A stretch of DNA of 64,000 nucleotides from Martinezella lusitana (lineage in GTDB: Bacteria; Pseudomonadota; Alphaproteobacteria; Rhizobiales; Rhizobiaceae). Shown here in pieces: positions 42,917 to 51,834 of this stretch (positions are counted from its first letter, which is position 1; every line of letters begins with the position of its first letter). The notes beneath the pieces were generated by a model, which worked only from the letters and a program-made list of their open reading frames with translations, was not told the DNA's origin and ran no database searches. The position numbers and the translations under genes were made by a program. The DNA lies in the NCBI RefSeq assembly GCF_010668395.1, contig NZ_WUEY01000011.1, positions 62,001 through 126,000 of the forward strand, in the 5' to 3' direction.

Positions 42917-43927
42917 ATGAAGGCCGTCGGTTACTATCGCGCTGGACCGATCCGGAACTCGGATTCTCTCGTCGACCTGACAATACCGCCCCCTTCTTTG
43001 CAGCCGCACGATCTCCTCGTGCGCGTCCATGCGATATCGGTCAATCCGGTCGATACGAAAGTCCGCATGGGCGTGGAGCCGAAGGATGGGGGTGCCAAGA
43101 TCCTCGGCTACGACGCCGCAGGCATCGTCGAGGCCGTCGGGCCGGAGGCAACTCTCTTCAAGCCCGGCGACGAGGTGTTTTACGCCGGAGACATTACCCG
43201 GCCGGGCACCAACGCCGAGCTGCACGCGGTCGACGAACGCCTTGCCGGCCGAAAGCCGGCGTCGCTCGATTGGGCCGCCGCAGCAGCACTGCCCCTCACA
43301 TCCATCACGGCCTGGGAGGCTCTCTTCGATCGGCTGGACGTTCACAGACCGGTCCCCGGCGCCAATGCCATCCTTATCGTTGGCAGCGGCGGCGTCGGCT
43401 CGATCGCGATCCAGTTGGCCAAGGCCATGACCGAGTTGACCATCGTCACGACCGCCTCGCTTCCGGAAGGGGAGGCACGCGCCCGCTCGCTCGGCGCCCA
43501 CCATGTCATCGACTATCGCCAGCCGCTCGACAAGGCTTATGCGGCCCTCGGCGTCGGGGCGCCGGGGTTTGTCTTTTCGACCACCCATACGAAGGAGCAT
43601 CTTCCGGAGATCGGAAGGCTCATCGGTCCACAGGGGCGCATTGCCTGCATCGATGATCCGGACATGCTCGATATCGTCGAACTCAAGTCGAAAATGCTGT
43701 CCGTCCATTGGGAATTCATGTTCGGCCGAGCCATGTATCAGACCGCCGACATGATCGAACAGCACCGCCTGCTGAACGAAGTGGCGGCGCTGGTGGATGC
43801 CGGCAGGGTGGTCAGCACCATGACGGAGCGATTGTCGCCCATCTCGGCTGCGACACTGCGCGAGGCCCATGCGCGTGTCGAAGCCGGCACGGCGCGCGGC
43901 AAGATCGTGCTTGAAGGATGGTCTTGA
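42917..43927 (+). CDS. Zinc-type alcohol dehydrogenase-like / quinone oxidoreductase (MDR family)
   Basis: NADPH-dependent oxidoreductase of the MDR superfamily (336 aa). The N-terminal GroES-like domain (VNPVDTKVRMG, GYDAAGIVEAVGPEA) is followed by the Rossmann domain with ILIVGSGGVGSIAIQLAKA. The catalytic-zinc Cys/His ligands of classical ADH are absent, which fits the quinone-reductase-like 'zinc-binding ADH family' branch (ZADH1/YogA-like). The substrate is unknown, probably an enone or quinone. ATG 42917 has AGGAG 6 bases upstream. It stands alone. Confidence 0.87.
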   Translation: MKAVGYYRAGPIRNSDSLVDLTIPPPSLQPHDLLVRVHAISVNPVDTKVRMGVEPKDGGAKILGYDAAGIVEAVGPEATLFKPGDEVFYAGDITRPGTNAELHAVDERLAGRKPASLDWAAAAALPLTSITAWEALFDRLDVHRPVPGANAILIVGSGGVGSIAIQLAKAMTELTIVTTASLPEGEARARSLGAHHVIDYRQPLDKAYAALGVGAPGFVFSTTHTKEHLPEIGRLIGPQGRIACIDDPDMLDIVELKSKMLSVHWEFMFGRAMYQTADMIEQHRLLNEVAALVDAGRVVSTMTERLSPISAATLREAHARVEAGTARGKIVLEGWS

Positions 43928-44092
43928 GGTTGCCGAGCCATGTCGGGGTTCAGCAATGCTGCACGCCGGCATCGCATTTTCGCGGAGGCGCTATCCATTC
44001 CGCCTTTCTGCCGTGGTGACCCTCGGCAACAGAACTCGAAAAGATCGGGCCTGAACATGACGCCGAGCTAATTTTGTGACACGTTGGTCGAA

Positions 44093-44108
44093 GCACAGAA
44101 TGCTGTGC
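44093..44108. promoter_or_regulatory. Inverted repeat upstream of poxB-lutABC
   Basis: GCACAG-AATG-CTGTGC is a perfect 6-bp inverted repeat with a 4-base centre, 104 bases before the poxB start in an otherwise empty intergenic region. It is a candidate operator; no adjacent regulator gene is evident. Confidence 0.35.
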
Positions 44109-44211
44109 GACGACGCGTAGACTGTTTTGCCATCGCCGTGCCGGGTGGCTCACCTGGCCAGGCTCAAGGTGAATTTCAAAAATCGATACAGATCTATTGA
44201 ACGGTGACGCC

Positions 44212-45933
44212 ATGCCAAAGACAATCGCAGAACTTCTGGTGCAGACCCTCGCCGATGCCGGCGTTGAACGAATTTGGGGCGTGACGGGCGACAGCCTGAA
44301 CGCCGTCAACTGGCAGCTTGCAAAGGACGGCCGCATCGCCTTCATGCATGTCCGCCATGAGGAAGCGGGCGCCTTCGCTGCCGGAGCGGACGCCGCCGTG
44401 ACGGGACAGCTCGGCGTCTGCGCGGGGAGCTGCGGTCCTGGCAATCTTCATCTGATCAACGGGCTGTTCGACTGCCATCGCAACCACGTCCCCGTGCTTG
44501 CCATCGCCAGCCACATCCCCTCCAGCGAAATTGGCCTTGGCTATTTCCAGGAAACCCATCCGACGGAGCTGTTTCGCGAGTGCAGCCATTTCTGCGAGAT
44601 GGTAACCAACCCGCGGCAGATGCCGGAGCTTCTGCACCGCGCCATGCGCACGGCGATTGGCAAGAAAGGCGTCGCCGTCATCGTGTTGCCCGGGGACGTG
44701 TCCCTGCTCGAGGTGCCCGGCAATGTGCCGGCCTTTGCGCCGCCCTCGGCCGCCGCTCCGGCGCCCGTGCCGGGAGATATCGAAAAAGCAGCGGCGATCC
44801 TTTCCAGCGCGGGTCGCGTCGCCATCCTTGCAGGTTCCGGCTGCGCCGGCGCGCACGATGCCGTCGTCGCGCTGGCCGACCGACTGGCCGCACCGGTCGT
44901 CCATGCCTTCCGTGGAAAGGAACATGTCGAATGGGACAATCCATTCGATGTGGGGATGACGGGGCTGATCGGCTTTTCGTCGGGCTATCATGCGCTGAAG
45001 GAATGCGACGCGCTGCTCATGCTCGGGACGGATTTCCCCTATCGTGATTTCTATCCGGAGCACGCCAAGATCATCCAGGTGGATGTCGATCCGGCGGCGC
45101 TGGGCCGGCGCACGCCGCTCGATCTTGCCGTCGTCGCCGACGCCGGGGTCTTCGCGACGGCACTGATCCCGACGATCGAGGAAGGGCGCGACCGTTCGTT
45201 CCTGGACAATGCGGTCCGGCATTACGCATCCGCTCGCAAGGGATTGGATGAGCTTGCCAAGCCTCGCCCGGCCGGTGAGCCGCTGCATCCGCAATATGTC
45301 GCGGCCGTGCTGGACAAGGTCGCGGCGGATGACGCGATCTTCACGGCCGATGTCGGAACGCCGGTGATCTGGGCGGCACGCTATCTTCACATGAACGGCC
45401 GCAGGCGTCTGCTCGGCTCCTTCAATCACGGCTCGATGGCCAATGCCATGCCGCAATCCCTCGGCGCGCAGGCTGCGTTCCCCGGGCGGCAGGTCATATC
45501 GCTGTCGGGCGACGGCGGCCTTGCCATGTTGATGGGAGAGCTTCTGACGACCATTCAGCTGAAGCTGCCGGTCAAGATCGTCGTCATCAACAATGGCACG
45601 CTCGGCTTCGTCGAGATGGAGATGAAGGCATCCGGTCATCCCGGCACGAACGTTGAACTTCAAAATCCAAACTTCGCGGAGGTTGCGGAGGCGATCGGAT
45701 TGAAGGGCATTCGGGTGGAGGATTCAGAGGCGCTGGAGCCGGCCCTCATCGAGGCGCTCGCCCATGACGGACCGGCGCTTGTCGACGTCGTGACGGCACG
45801 GCACGAGCTTTCCGTGCCGCCGCGCATCCAGGCGGCGCAAGCGAAGGGCTTCAGCCTCTACATGCTGCGCGCCATCCTCTCCGGGCGTGGCGACGAGGTG
45901 GTCGAGCTCGCAACGGTCAACCTCCTGCATTGA
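44212..45933 (+). CDS. poxB: Pyruvate:quinone oxidoreductase (pyruvate oxidase type)
   Basis: Thiamine-diphosphate and FAD enzyme converting pyruvate to acetate and CO2 and passing electrons to membrane quinone. At 573 aa it matches E. coli PoxB (572). The N-terminal TPP domain shows WGVTGDSLNAV and the cofactor-activating Glu in VRHEEAGAFAAGAD. The C-terminal TPP motif is LSGDGGLAMLMGEL with INNGTLG downstream. The C-terminal tail (YMLRAILSGRGDEVVELA) is in the position of the lipid-binding tail. ATG 44212 is chosen over TTG 44197 by homology. The lutA gene starts 10 bases after its stop, so the genes form one operon. Confidence 0.9.
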   Translation: MPKTIAELLVQTLADAGVERIWGVTGDSLNAVNWQLAKDGRIAFMHVRHEEAGAFAAGADAAVTGQLGVCAGSCGPGNLHLINGLFDCHRNHVPVLAIASHIPSSEIGLGYFQETHPTELFRECSHFCEMVTNPRQMPELLHRAMRTAIGKKGVAVIVLPGDVSLLEVPGNVPAFAPPSAAAPAPVPGDIEKAAAILSSAGRVAILAGSGCAGAHDAVVALADRLAAPVVHAFRGKEHVEWDNPFDVGMTGLIGFSSGYHALKECDALLMLGTDFPYRDFYPEHAKIIQVDVDPAALGRRTPLDLAVVADAGVFATALIPTIEEGRDRSFLDNAVRHYASARKGLDELAKPRPAGEPLHPQYVAAVLDKVAADDAIFTADVGTPVIWAARYLHMNGRRRLLGSFNHGSMANAMPQSLGAQAAFPGRQVISLSGDGGLAMLMGELLTTIQLKLPVKIVVINNGTLGFVEMEMKASGHPGTNVELQNPNFAEVAEAIGLKGIRVEDSEALEPALIEALAHDGPALVDVVTARHELSVPPRIQAAQAKGFSLYMLRAILSGRGDEVVELATVNLLH

Positions 45934-45943
45934 GGTGTTTGTC

Positions 45944-46690
45944 ATGCGTGTCGCTCTTTTCGTCCCTTGCTACATGGATGCTTTCGAACCCGAGGTCGGC
46001 ATCGCCACGCTCAGGCTTTTGCGACGTTTCGGCATCGATCCGGAATACCCGTTCGACCAGACCTGCTGCGGTCAGCCCATGGTCAATTCCGGCTGTCATG
46101 CCGAAGCGAAGGCAACCGAGGAACTGTTCGTGCGCAATTTCGCCGGCTACGATTATATCGTCGTGCCCTCAGGCAGTTGCACCCATCAGATACGATGTCA
46201 TATGACCGCCGCGGAGCAGACCGAGGAAACGCGTCAGGTGCGCGAGCGGACCTATGACCTCGTGGAGTTCCTGCACGATATCCTCAAGGTCGATGCCCTC
46301 CCCTGGGCCGAGTTCCCGCACAAGGTGAGCTATCACAACAATTGCAATGCGCTTCGGGGGATCTTCCACGCCAGCATGTCGGAGCGCCGGGACACCGTGC
46401 ATTATTCCAAACCGCTCGATCTGCTGCGGCTCGTCAAAGGCGTCGAACTCGTCGAAAAGGCTCGTCCGGACGAATGCTGCGGTTTCGGCGGCACCTTCAG
46501 CGTGTTCGAACCCGCGGTCTCGGTGAAGATGGGGCAGGACAAGGTCCGCGACCATACGGCGGCCGGCGCCGAATACGTGGTCTCGGCCGACAGTTCCTGC
46601 ATGCTGCATCAGAAGGGCTGCGCCGGACGGCTCGGCCTGCCGCTGAAGTTCCGTCATATCGCTCAGGTGCTGAACGGAGACCCGGTATGA
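45944..46690 (+). CDS. lutA: Lactate utilisation protein A (Fe-S, CCG domains)
   Basis: Component of the LutABC L-lactate dehydrogenase complex (248 aa), which oxidises lactate to pyruvate. It carries two cysteine-rich CCG domains: TCCGQPMVNSGC with the later GSCTH, and ECCGFGGTFSV with SSCMLHQ. The family start VALFVPCYMDAF is intact. ATG 45944 follows GAGGTG. It lies 10 bases after poxB, and its stop overlaps the lutB start (ATGA). Confidence 0.9.
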   Translation: MRVALFVPCYMDAFEPEVGIATLRLLRRFGIDPEYPFDQTCCGQPMVNSGCHAEAKATEELFVRNFAGYDYIVVPSGSCTHQIRCHMTAAEQTEETRQVRERTYDLVEFLHDILKVDALPWAEFPHKVSYHNNCNALRGIFHASMSERRDTVHYSKPLDLLRLVKGVELVEKARPDECCGFGGTFSVFEPAVSVKMGQDKVRDHTAAGAEYVVSADSSCMLHQKGCAGRLGLPLKFRHIAQVLNGDPV

Positions 46691-48267
46691 GCACGCCGAT
46701 CGAATCCCGCCGCGGGAAGGATGGACTTCCGGCACTTCTTCACGAGGAACTGCACGCCAATGAGGATGATGGTGCAAGAGGGCCGGACGGCAGCCGGCTG
46801 AATCACGGAGAAGCCTCCTCCCGACCGCTGCGAGCGCCGCCGGAAATACAGCCGCGCGGCGCCAGACCGAGCCACCGGCATCCTGTCGACCATGACGAAG
46901 CAGCGCAGCGCTTCATCAACGCCGAGCGGCATGAGAAGATGCATGACGAGCGGCTGTGGGATCTACGCCAGAAGCGCGACAGGCAGATGAGTGCCATCCC
47001 GGAATGGGAGGAGCTTCGCGACCTCGCCTCTTCCATCAAGCAGCACACGCTTTCTCATCTCGGCGACTATCTTGAGCAATTCGAAGCCCAGGCGCTGGCC
47101 AATGGCGTCCATGTCCATTGGGCGCAGGATGGCGCCGAGCATAATCGCATCGTCCATGGCATTCTCTCCGATCACGGAGCCAAGCGGCTCATAAAGTCGA
47201 AATCGATGCTCACCGAGGAAACCGGGTTCCGGCACTATATGGCGGGGGTCGGCATCGAAGTGATCGAAACCGATCTGGGCGAGCGCATCCAGCAGCTCGA
47301 CGACGAGGCGCCGAGCCATATCGTCGTGCCTGCCGTGCATAAGTTGCGGACCGATGTCGCCGACGTGTTTGCAAGAACATTGGGCACGGATGCCGGCAAC
47401 GACGATGTCCATTACCTGGCAGAGCAACAGCGCGAGAAGACCCGGCCCCTCATCCTTGAAGCCGATGCGGGCATGACCGGTGCCAACTTCGCCGTCGCCG
47501 AAACCGGCAGCTTCGTGGTCTGCACCAACGAGGGAAATGCCGACCTGTCGTCAAACGTGCCGCCGCTCCATATCGCCTCGATCGGCATCGAAAAGCTGAT
47601 CCCGCGCATTGCCGATCTCGGCGTCTTCATCCGGCTTCTTTCGCGCTCCGCCCTCGGATCGCCGATGACGCAGTACACGTCGCATTTCCGTGCCCCGCGC
47701 GTGGGCGGCGAGATGCATATCGTACTGGTCGACAACGGCCGCTCGGCGCGGCTCGCCGAGCCGGAATTCTGGCAAAGCCTGAAATGCATCCGCTGCGGCG
47801 CCTGCATGAACACCTGTCCGGTCTATCGCCGCTCGGGCGGGCTCTCCTATGGGGCCACCTATTCGGGGCCGATCGGCCTCATTCTCGACCCGACCTTCGA
47901 TCGGAAGCGCTACTCGACACTTCCCTTCGCATCGACGCTGAATGGATCCTGCAGCAATGTCTGTCCGGTCAAGATCAATATTCACGAGCAGATCTTCGCC
48001 TGGCGCAAGGCGCTTTCCGAAAGCCACGATATCGGCTGGACCAAGCAGGCGCTGATGAAGGCGGCAGGTACGGTCCTGTCGCATCCGCAGCTCTATCGAA
48101 CCGCGATTGCGACGGCCGACTCGGCGCTCCGGACGCTCCCCAACTTCGCACTCGCCAATCCGCTCAACAGCTGGACGGCACGCGGCCGTGATATGCCCGA
48201 TGCGCCGAAGGAGACCTTCCACCAATGGTTCAAACGGACCGACGGCGGCAAGGAGGAGGGAGAATGA
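46687..48267 (+). CDS. lutB: Lactate utilisation protein B (Fe-S)
   Basis: Iron-sulfur subunit of LutABC (526 aa). The ferredoxin-type motif CIRCGACMNTCPVY is near residue 365 and a second motif near 425 reads NGSCSNVCPVK. In many LutB/YkgF proteins that position has LCGxC; here the first Cys is Asn, which may be a subfamily trait or a lost ligand. The LUD-domain part (EAEADAG-like ILEADAGMTGANFAVAETG) is normal. An unusual ~65-residue polar, His/Arg-rich N-terminal extension precedes the usual family start (FINAERHEKMHDERLW). ATG 46687 overlaps the lutA stop; no better start is seen at the family boundary. Confidence 0.9.
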   Translation: MSTPIESRRGKDGLPALLHEELHANEDDGARGPDGSRLNHGEASSRPLRAPPEIQPRGARPSHRHPVDHDEAAQRFINAERHEKMHDERLWDLRQKRDRQMSAIPEWEELRDLASSIKQHTLSHLGDYLEQFEAQALANGVHVHWAQDGAEHNRIVHGILSDHGAKRLIKSKSMLTEETGFRHYMAGVGIEVIETDLGERIQQLDDEAPSHIVVPAVHKLRTDVADVFARTLGTDAGNDDVHYLAEQQREKTRPLILEADAGMTGANFAVAETGSFVVCTNEGNADLSSNVPPLHIASIGIEKLIPRIADLGVFIRLLSRSALGSPMTQYTSHFRAPRVGGEMHIVLVDNGRSARLAEPEFWQSLKCIRCGACMNTCPVYRRSGGLSYGATYSGPIGLILDPTFDRKRYSTLPFASTLNGSCSNVCPVKINIHEQIFAWRKALSESHDIGWTKQALMKAAGTVLSHPQLYRTAIATADSALRTLPNFALANPLNSWTARGRDMPDAPKETFHQWFKRTDGGKEEGE

Positions 48268-48839
48268 GTGCACGAGACGCCATCCTGACGGCGGTGCGTA
48301 CGAACCGGCCGCAAGGCGACCACCCGCTTCCCGAACTGCCGCACTTTCCGCTTGCGGAGAGCGGCGATCTTGTCGCCGTCTTCCTGAAAAACCTCGAGGC
48401 GATGGGCGGCCTTAGCGACGGACGGACCGATATCGCCTCCGTTCTCGGCGACAAATTTCCCGGCGCGGCGGTCATCGCGTCGGCGGTTCCGGAATTTCTC
48501 GGCAACCGCGATCTCGCGAGCGTCGCTCACCCGCGCGATCTTGCCGATGTCGATGTCGCCATCGTTCGCGCGAGCTTCGGCATAGCCGAGACCGGCTCGG
48601 TGCTTTTGGCGGATGAGAAGCTCCTGTGCAACGCGGTCGCCTATCTCGCCCAACATCTTATCGTCCTGCTGTCGCCATCGGATATCGTCCCGACCGTTCA
48701 GGATGCCTACCTGCGGGAGGAATTCAGGCATCACCGCTATGCCAGTTTCCACACCGGACCTTCGGCAACTGCCGATATCGAAGGCGTTTTGATCCACGGT
48801 GCCCAGGGCGTGCGCTCGCTGACGGTCCTGCTGGTCTGA
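48264..48839 (+). CDS. lutC: Lactate utilisation protein C (LUD domain)
   Basis: Third LutABC subunit (191 aa), a LUD-domain protein. The family motif is visible as IVRASFGIAETGSVLL, followed by HLIVLLSPSDIVPTVQDAY and the C-terminal TGPSATADIEGVLIHGAQG. ATG 48264 is preceded by a very strong GGAGGAGGG site and overlaps the lutB stop (ATGA). A hairpin terminator follows. Confidence 0.92.
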   Translation: MSARDAILTAVRTNRPQGDHPLPELPHFPLAESGDLVAVFLKNLEAMGGLSDGRTDIASVLGDKFPGAAVIASAVPEFLGNRDLASVAHPRDLADVDVAIVRASFGIAETGSVLLADEKLLCNAVAYLAQHLIVLLSPSDIVPTVQDAYLREEFRHHRYASFHTGPSATADIEGVLIHGAQGVRSLTVLLV

Positions 48840-48897
48840 ACAACATAGCTGTCATGCCGGCTTATGGCGCTCCCGTCTCTTCTCATCGCTGATGGGT

Positions 48898-48940
48898 AAA
48901 CAAGGCGGCCGGCGGTATCGCAACGGCCGCGCCCTTGTTT
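48898..48940 (+). terminator. Hairpin terminator after lutC
   Basis: AAACAAGGCG (48898-48907) pairs with CGCCCTTGTTT (48930-48940) with a single bulged base, and an inner CGGCCG pair can also form. It lies ~60 bases after the lutC stop and before the lacI operator. Confidence 0.5.
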
Positions 48941-48977
48941 GCGGAACCGAAAAGATCCGCTTGCAAAAGCACGCAAT

Positions 48978-48999
48978 ATTGATTAATCGATTAATCAAT
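48978..48999. promoter_or_regulatory. LacI-type operator, perfect 22-bp palindrome
   Basis: ATTGATTAATC is followed at once by its exact reverse complement (GATTAATCAAT), with the central CG typical of LacI/PurR-family sites. It lies 21 bases before the start codon of the LacI-type regulator, where binding would block transcription or initiation. Negative autoregulation of the lacI-ade-permease operon is inferred. Confidence 0.75.
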
Positions 49000-49020
49000 C
49001 CAATCCGAGCGCATCGTCTA

Positions 49021-50019
49021 ATGAGCCAGACCCGCCCTTCTTCCATTCGCGAAATTGCAGACAAGCTGGGTGTGTCCACCGCAACCGTTTCCAATGCCCT
49101 GCGCGGCAAGGGGCGGGTGTCGTCGACCCTGGCCGCGCAGATTCGCCGGGAAGCGGATATGCTGGGCTATGTGCCGGATCATACGGCGCGCGCCCTGCGC
49201 ACCGGCAAAAGCAATACCGTCGGGCTGCTGGTCCCGAACATCGGACAGCCGTTGTTTCCTGCCTTTGCCCAGGCCATCGAGCGCGCGGCCAAGCAGCGGG
49301 GCCTTGCGGTCCTGATCGGCGACAGCCAGAGCGATCCCCAACAGCAGGATTTCGAAATCCGAAACATGATCGCCCGCGGCGTCGATGCCCTGATCGTCAT
49401 ACCGACGCGCGGCACGACGATTGCGCCGGAGAGCGTTTCAGTCCCGGTTGCCGTCATCGACAGCGCCGTCACCGCCGGCAACATTGCAGCCAGCGACCAT
49501 CGCGAGGGCGGGCGCATGATCGCGCGCCATCTGATCGAGCTTGGTCACGACAGGCTTCTTGTCCTCGCCGGCCCGGAGAATTCGCAGGTGGCGCGCGAGC
49601 GCGTCGAAGGCATGTGCGAGGTCTTCCGGCCGGCCGGGATCGAGCCGGCCTTGAAATATAGCGACGCAACCTTCGAAGCAGGCGGCATCCTCGGCCGCGA
49701 GCTCGATCTCCATCGCTTCACGGCCTGTGCAGCCGCCTACGACGCCCTCGCCGTCGGCTTTGCCATCGCTGCCCAAAACAGGGGTTTCAGCATACCGGCA
49801 GACATATCGCTCACCGGTTTCGACGATCTGATGTGGGCGCAAATCGTCTCGCCTCCTCTGACCACCGTCCGGCAGGATCTCGAATCGGTGGCAAACCATG
49901 CGCTCTCCTTCGTGGTCGGCGAATCCGACACCAGCAGAATTTTCCCGACAGACCTCGTTGTGAGGCAATCAACCGCGCGCCCATCGGCTCTCGCTAAGGG
50001 AGGCTTACATGCCGAATGA
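49021..50019 (+). CDS. LacI-family repressor of the purine-salvage operon
   Basis: LacI/GalR-type transcriptional regulator (332 aa). The N-terminal helix-turn-helix is SIREIADKLGVSTATVSNALRGKGRVS, with the hinge near GYVPDHTARAL. The periplasmic-binding-protein-like core starts at TVGLLVPNIGQPLFP, and the late signature VSLTGFDD-like ISLTGFDDLMWAQ is present. The 3' end overlaps the adenine deaminase start by 11 bases, so the genes are co-transcribed and the likely effector is a purine (inference). The perfect palindrome 21 bases upstream is its probable operator. Confidence 0.9.
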   Translation: MSQTRPSSIREIADKLGVSTATVSNALRGKGRVSSTLAAQIRREADMLGYVPDHTARALRTGKSNTVGLLVPNIGQPLFPAFAQAIERAAKQRGLAVLIGDSQSDPQQQDFEIRNMIARGVDALIVIPTRGTTIAPESVSVPVAVIDSAVTAGNIAASDHREGGRMIARHLIELGHDRLLVLAGPENSQVARERVEGMCEVFRPAGIEPALKYSDATFEAGGILGRELDLHRFTACAAAYDALAVGFAIAAQNRGFSIPADISLTGFDDLMWAQIVSPPLTTVRQDLESVANHALSFVVGESDTSRIFPTDLVVRQSTARPSALAKGGLHAE

Positions 50020-51787
50020 ACCCCATGATCTCAACTCCTCCGAACTGCGCGATCGTGCCGTCCGGGCCGCGCGCGGCCTCGAACCGTTCGATGTGCTCAT
50101 CGTCGGCGGAACGCTTGTCGATGTCGCGACCTCGGAGATGAGAGCGGCCGATATCGGCCTTGTCGGCCCCCTGATAGCCAGCGTGCATGCGCCGGCAGGC
50201 AGGACGGATGCCAGAGAGACGATCGATGCCACGGGGCGCTTCATCGCTCCCGGATTTATCGACACGCATATGCACGTCGAAAGCTCGATGGTGACGCCGA
50301 GACGGTATGCGGAAACCGCCGTCCCCCAGGGAACGACAACAGTCTGCTGGGATCCGCATGAAATCGGCAACGTCGCCGGCCTCGACGGCATTCGGTGGGC
50401 GCTGGAAGAAACCCGAAGCCTGCCGCTACGCTTTCTGACCCTGGCCCCCTCCTGCGTGCCTTCGGCGCCCGGCCTTGAACTCGCCGGCGCGGAATTCAGG
50501 GCTGGCGAGATGACGACCATGCTGAGCTGGCCGGAGATTGCCGGCGTTGCCGAAGTGATGAACATGCGCGGTGTGCTTGAGCGAAGCGAGCCGATGCGCG
50601 GCATCGTCGAGGCCGGACTTGCCAGCGGCAAGCGTGTCTGCGGCCACGCCCGCGGCCTTGAAGGCGAGGAATTGCAGGCTTTTGCCTCTGCCGGGATTCA
50701 ATCGGATCACGAGATCACCTCAGGCGAAGACCTGCTCGCGAAATTACGGGCCGGCCTCACCGTCGAGCTTCGCGGCTCCCACGACTATGTCCTGCCCGGC
50801 GTGATCGAGGCGCTGAAGACACTGCCGCATCTGCCGCAAACACTGACGATCTGCACCGACGACGTCTTCCCCGACGACCTTGTGCGCGATGGAGCGATGT
50901 CGTCCGTTCTCCGGCGTCTTATCGGTTATGGCATGAACCCGGTCGACGCCATTCGGGCCGCCACGCTCAACGCCGCCATGTGGCTGAACCGCTACGATCT
51001 GGGGCTGATCGCGCCCGGCCGCCGCGCCGATATCGTCATCCTGTCCGATCTCGACAAAATCGTGGTCGACCGTGTCTATGCCTCGGGAGCCAAGGTTGCC
51101 AGAGACGGCAGTCTCATCGGAACCACCGATCGCGTCTCCACGGATGCGTACCGCGACACCGTAAAGCTTGGAAAGCTCTCTGCGGCCGACTTTAGCATCG
51201 AAATACCGGGCATGGCCAAGGCGCGCGTCAATACCGTCGTCAGCCCCCGCTTCACGAAATGGGGAGAAGCGACCGTCAAGGTCGAGGACGACAAGCTCGT
51301 CCTGCCCGACAGCATGCTTTTGATGGCGGTCATCCACCGCCATGGCAGAAAAGACCCCTCGCCGGTCATCGGCATCCTGGAAGACTGGGGCCATTGGCGC
51401 GGTGCCTTGGCGACGACGATATCGCATGACAGCCACAACCTGACCATCTTCGGCCGCGATCCGGAAGACATGGCCGCCGCAGCCAACGCCGTCATCGACG
51501 CAGGCGGCGGCATGGCGACAGCAGCCGACGGCAAGGTCACGGCGGTGCTGGCGCTACCCGTCTGCGGGTTGCTTTCGGATGCTCCGGCACACGAGGTCGC
51601 CGACGATTTCGCCAGGTTGCGCGCGGCGGCCGATGCGATCGCCGACTGGATGCCTCCGGTTCGCACGTTCAAGGCAGTCGTCGGAGCCAGCCTTGCATGC
51701 AATCCCGGCCCGCACGTCACCGATCTCGGACTGACCGACGGAACCACTCAGGAAATCAGACCGCTTCTGGCTGCAAGCCAAAACTAA
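50009..51787 (+). CDS. ade: Adenine deaminase
   Basis: Amidohydrolase-superfamily enzyme converting adenine to hypoxanthine and ammonia (592 aa, normal for AdeC). Metal-site segments are visible: FIDTHMHVESSMVTP, WDPHEIGNVAG, CGHARGLEGEELQA, SDHEITSGE and TICTDDVFPDDL. The C-terminal domain (HDSHNLTIFGRDPEDMAAAANAV) is typical. ATG 50009 has AAGGGAGG 6 bases upstream and overlaps the end of the regulator gene. The permease follows 47 bases later. Confidence 0.93.
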   Translation: MPNEPHDLNSSELRDRAVRAARGLEPFDVLIVGGTLVDVATSEMRAADIGLVGPLIASVHAPAGRTDARETIDATGRFIAPGFIDTHMHVESSMVTPRRYAETAVPQGTTTVCWDPHEIGNVAGLDGIRWALEETRSLPLRFLTLAPSCVPSAPGLELAGAEFRAGEMTTMLSWPEIAGVAEVMNMRGVLERSEPMRGIVEAGLASGKRVCGHARGLEGEELQAFASAGIQSDHEITSGEDLLAKLRAGLTVELRGSHDYVLPGVIEALKTLPHLPQTLTICTDDVFPDDLVRDGAMSSVLRRLIGYGMNPVDAIRAATLNAAMWLNRYDLGLIAPGRRADIVILSDLDKIVVDRVYASGAKVARDGSLIGTTDRVSTDAYRDTVKLGKLSAADFSIEIPGMAKARVNTVVSPRFTKWGEATVKVEDDKLVLPDSMLLMAVIHRHGRKDPSPVIGILEDWGHWRGALATTISHDSHNLTIFGRDPEDMAAAANAVIDAGGGMATAADGKVTAVLALPVCGLLSDAPAHEVADDFARLRAAADAIADWMPPVRTFKAVVGASLACNPGPHVTDLGLTDGTTQEIRPLLAASQN

Positions 51788-51834
51788 TGTCACTCGCCGC
51801 GCGGCAGCGTTTGCCGATTTAGGAGATAGATGCA

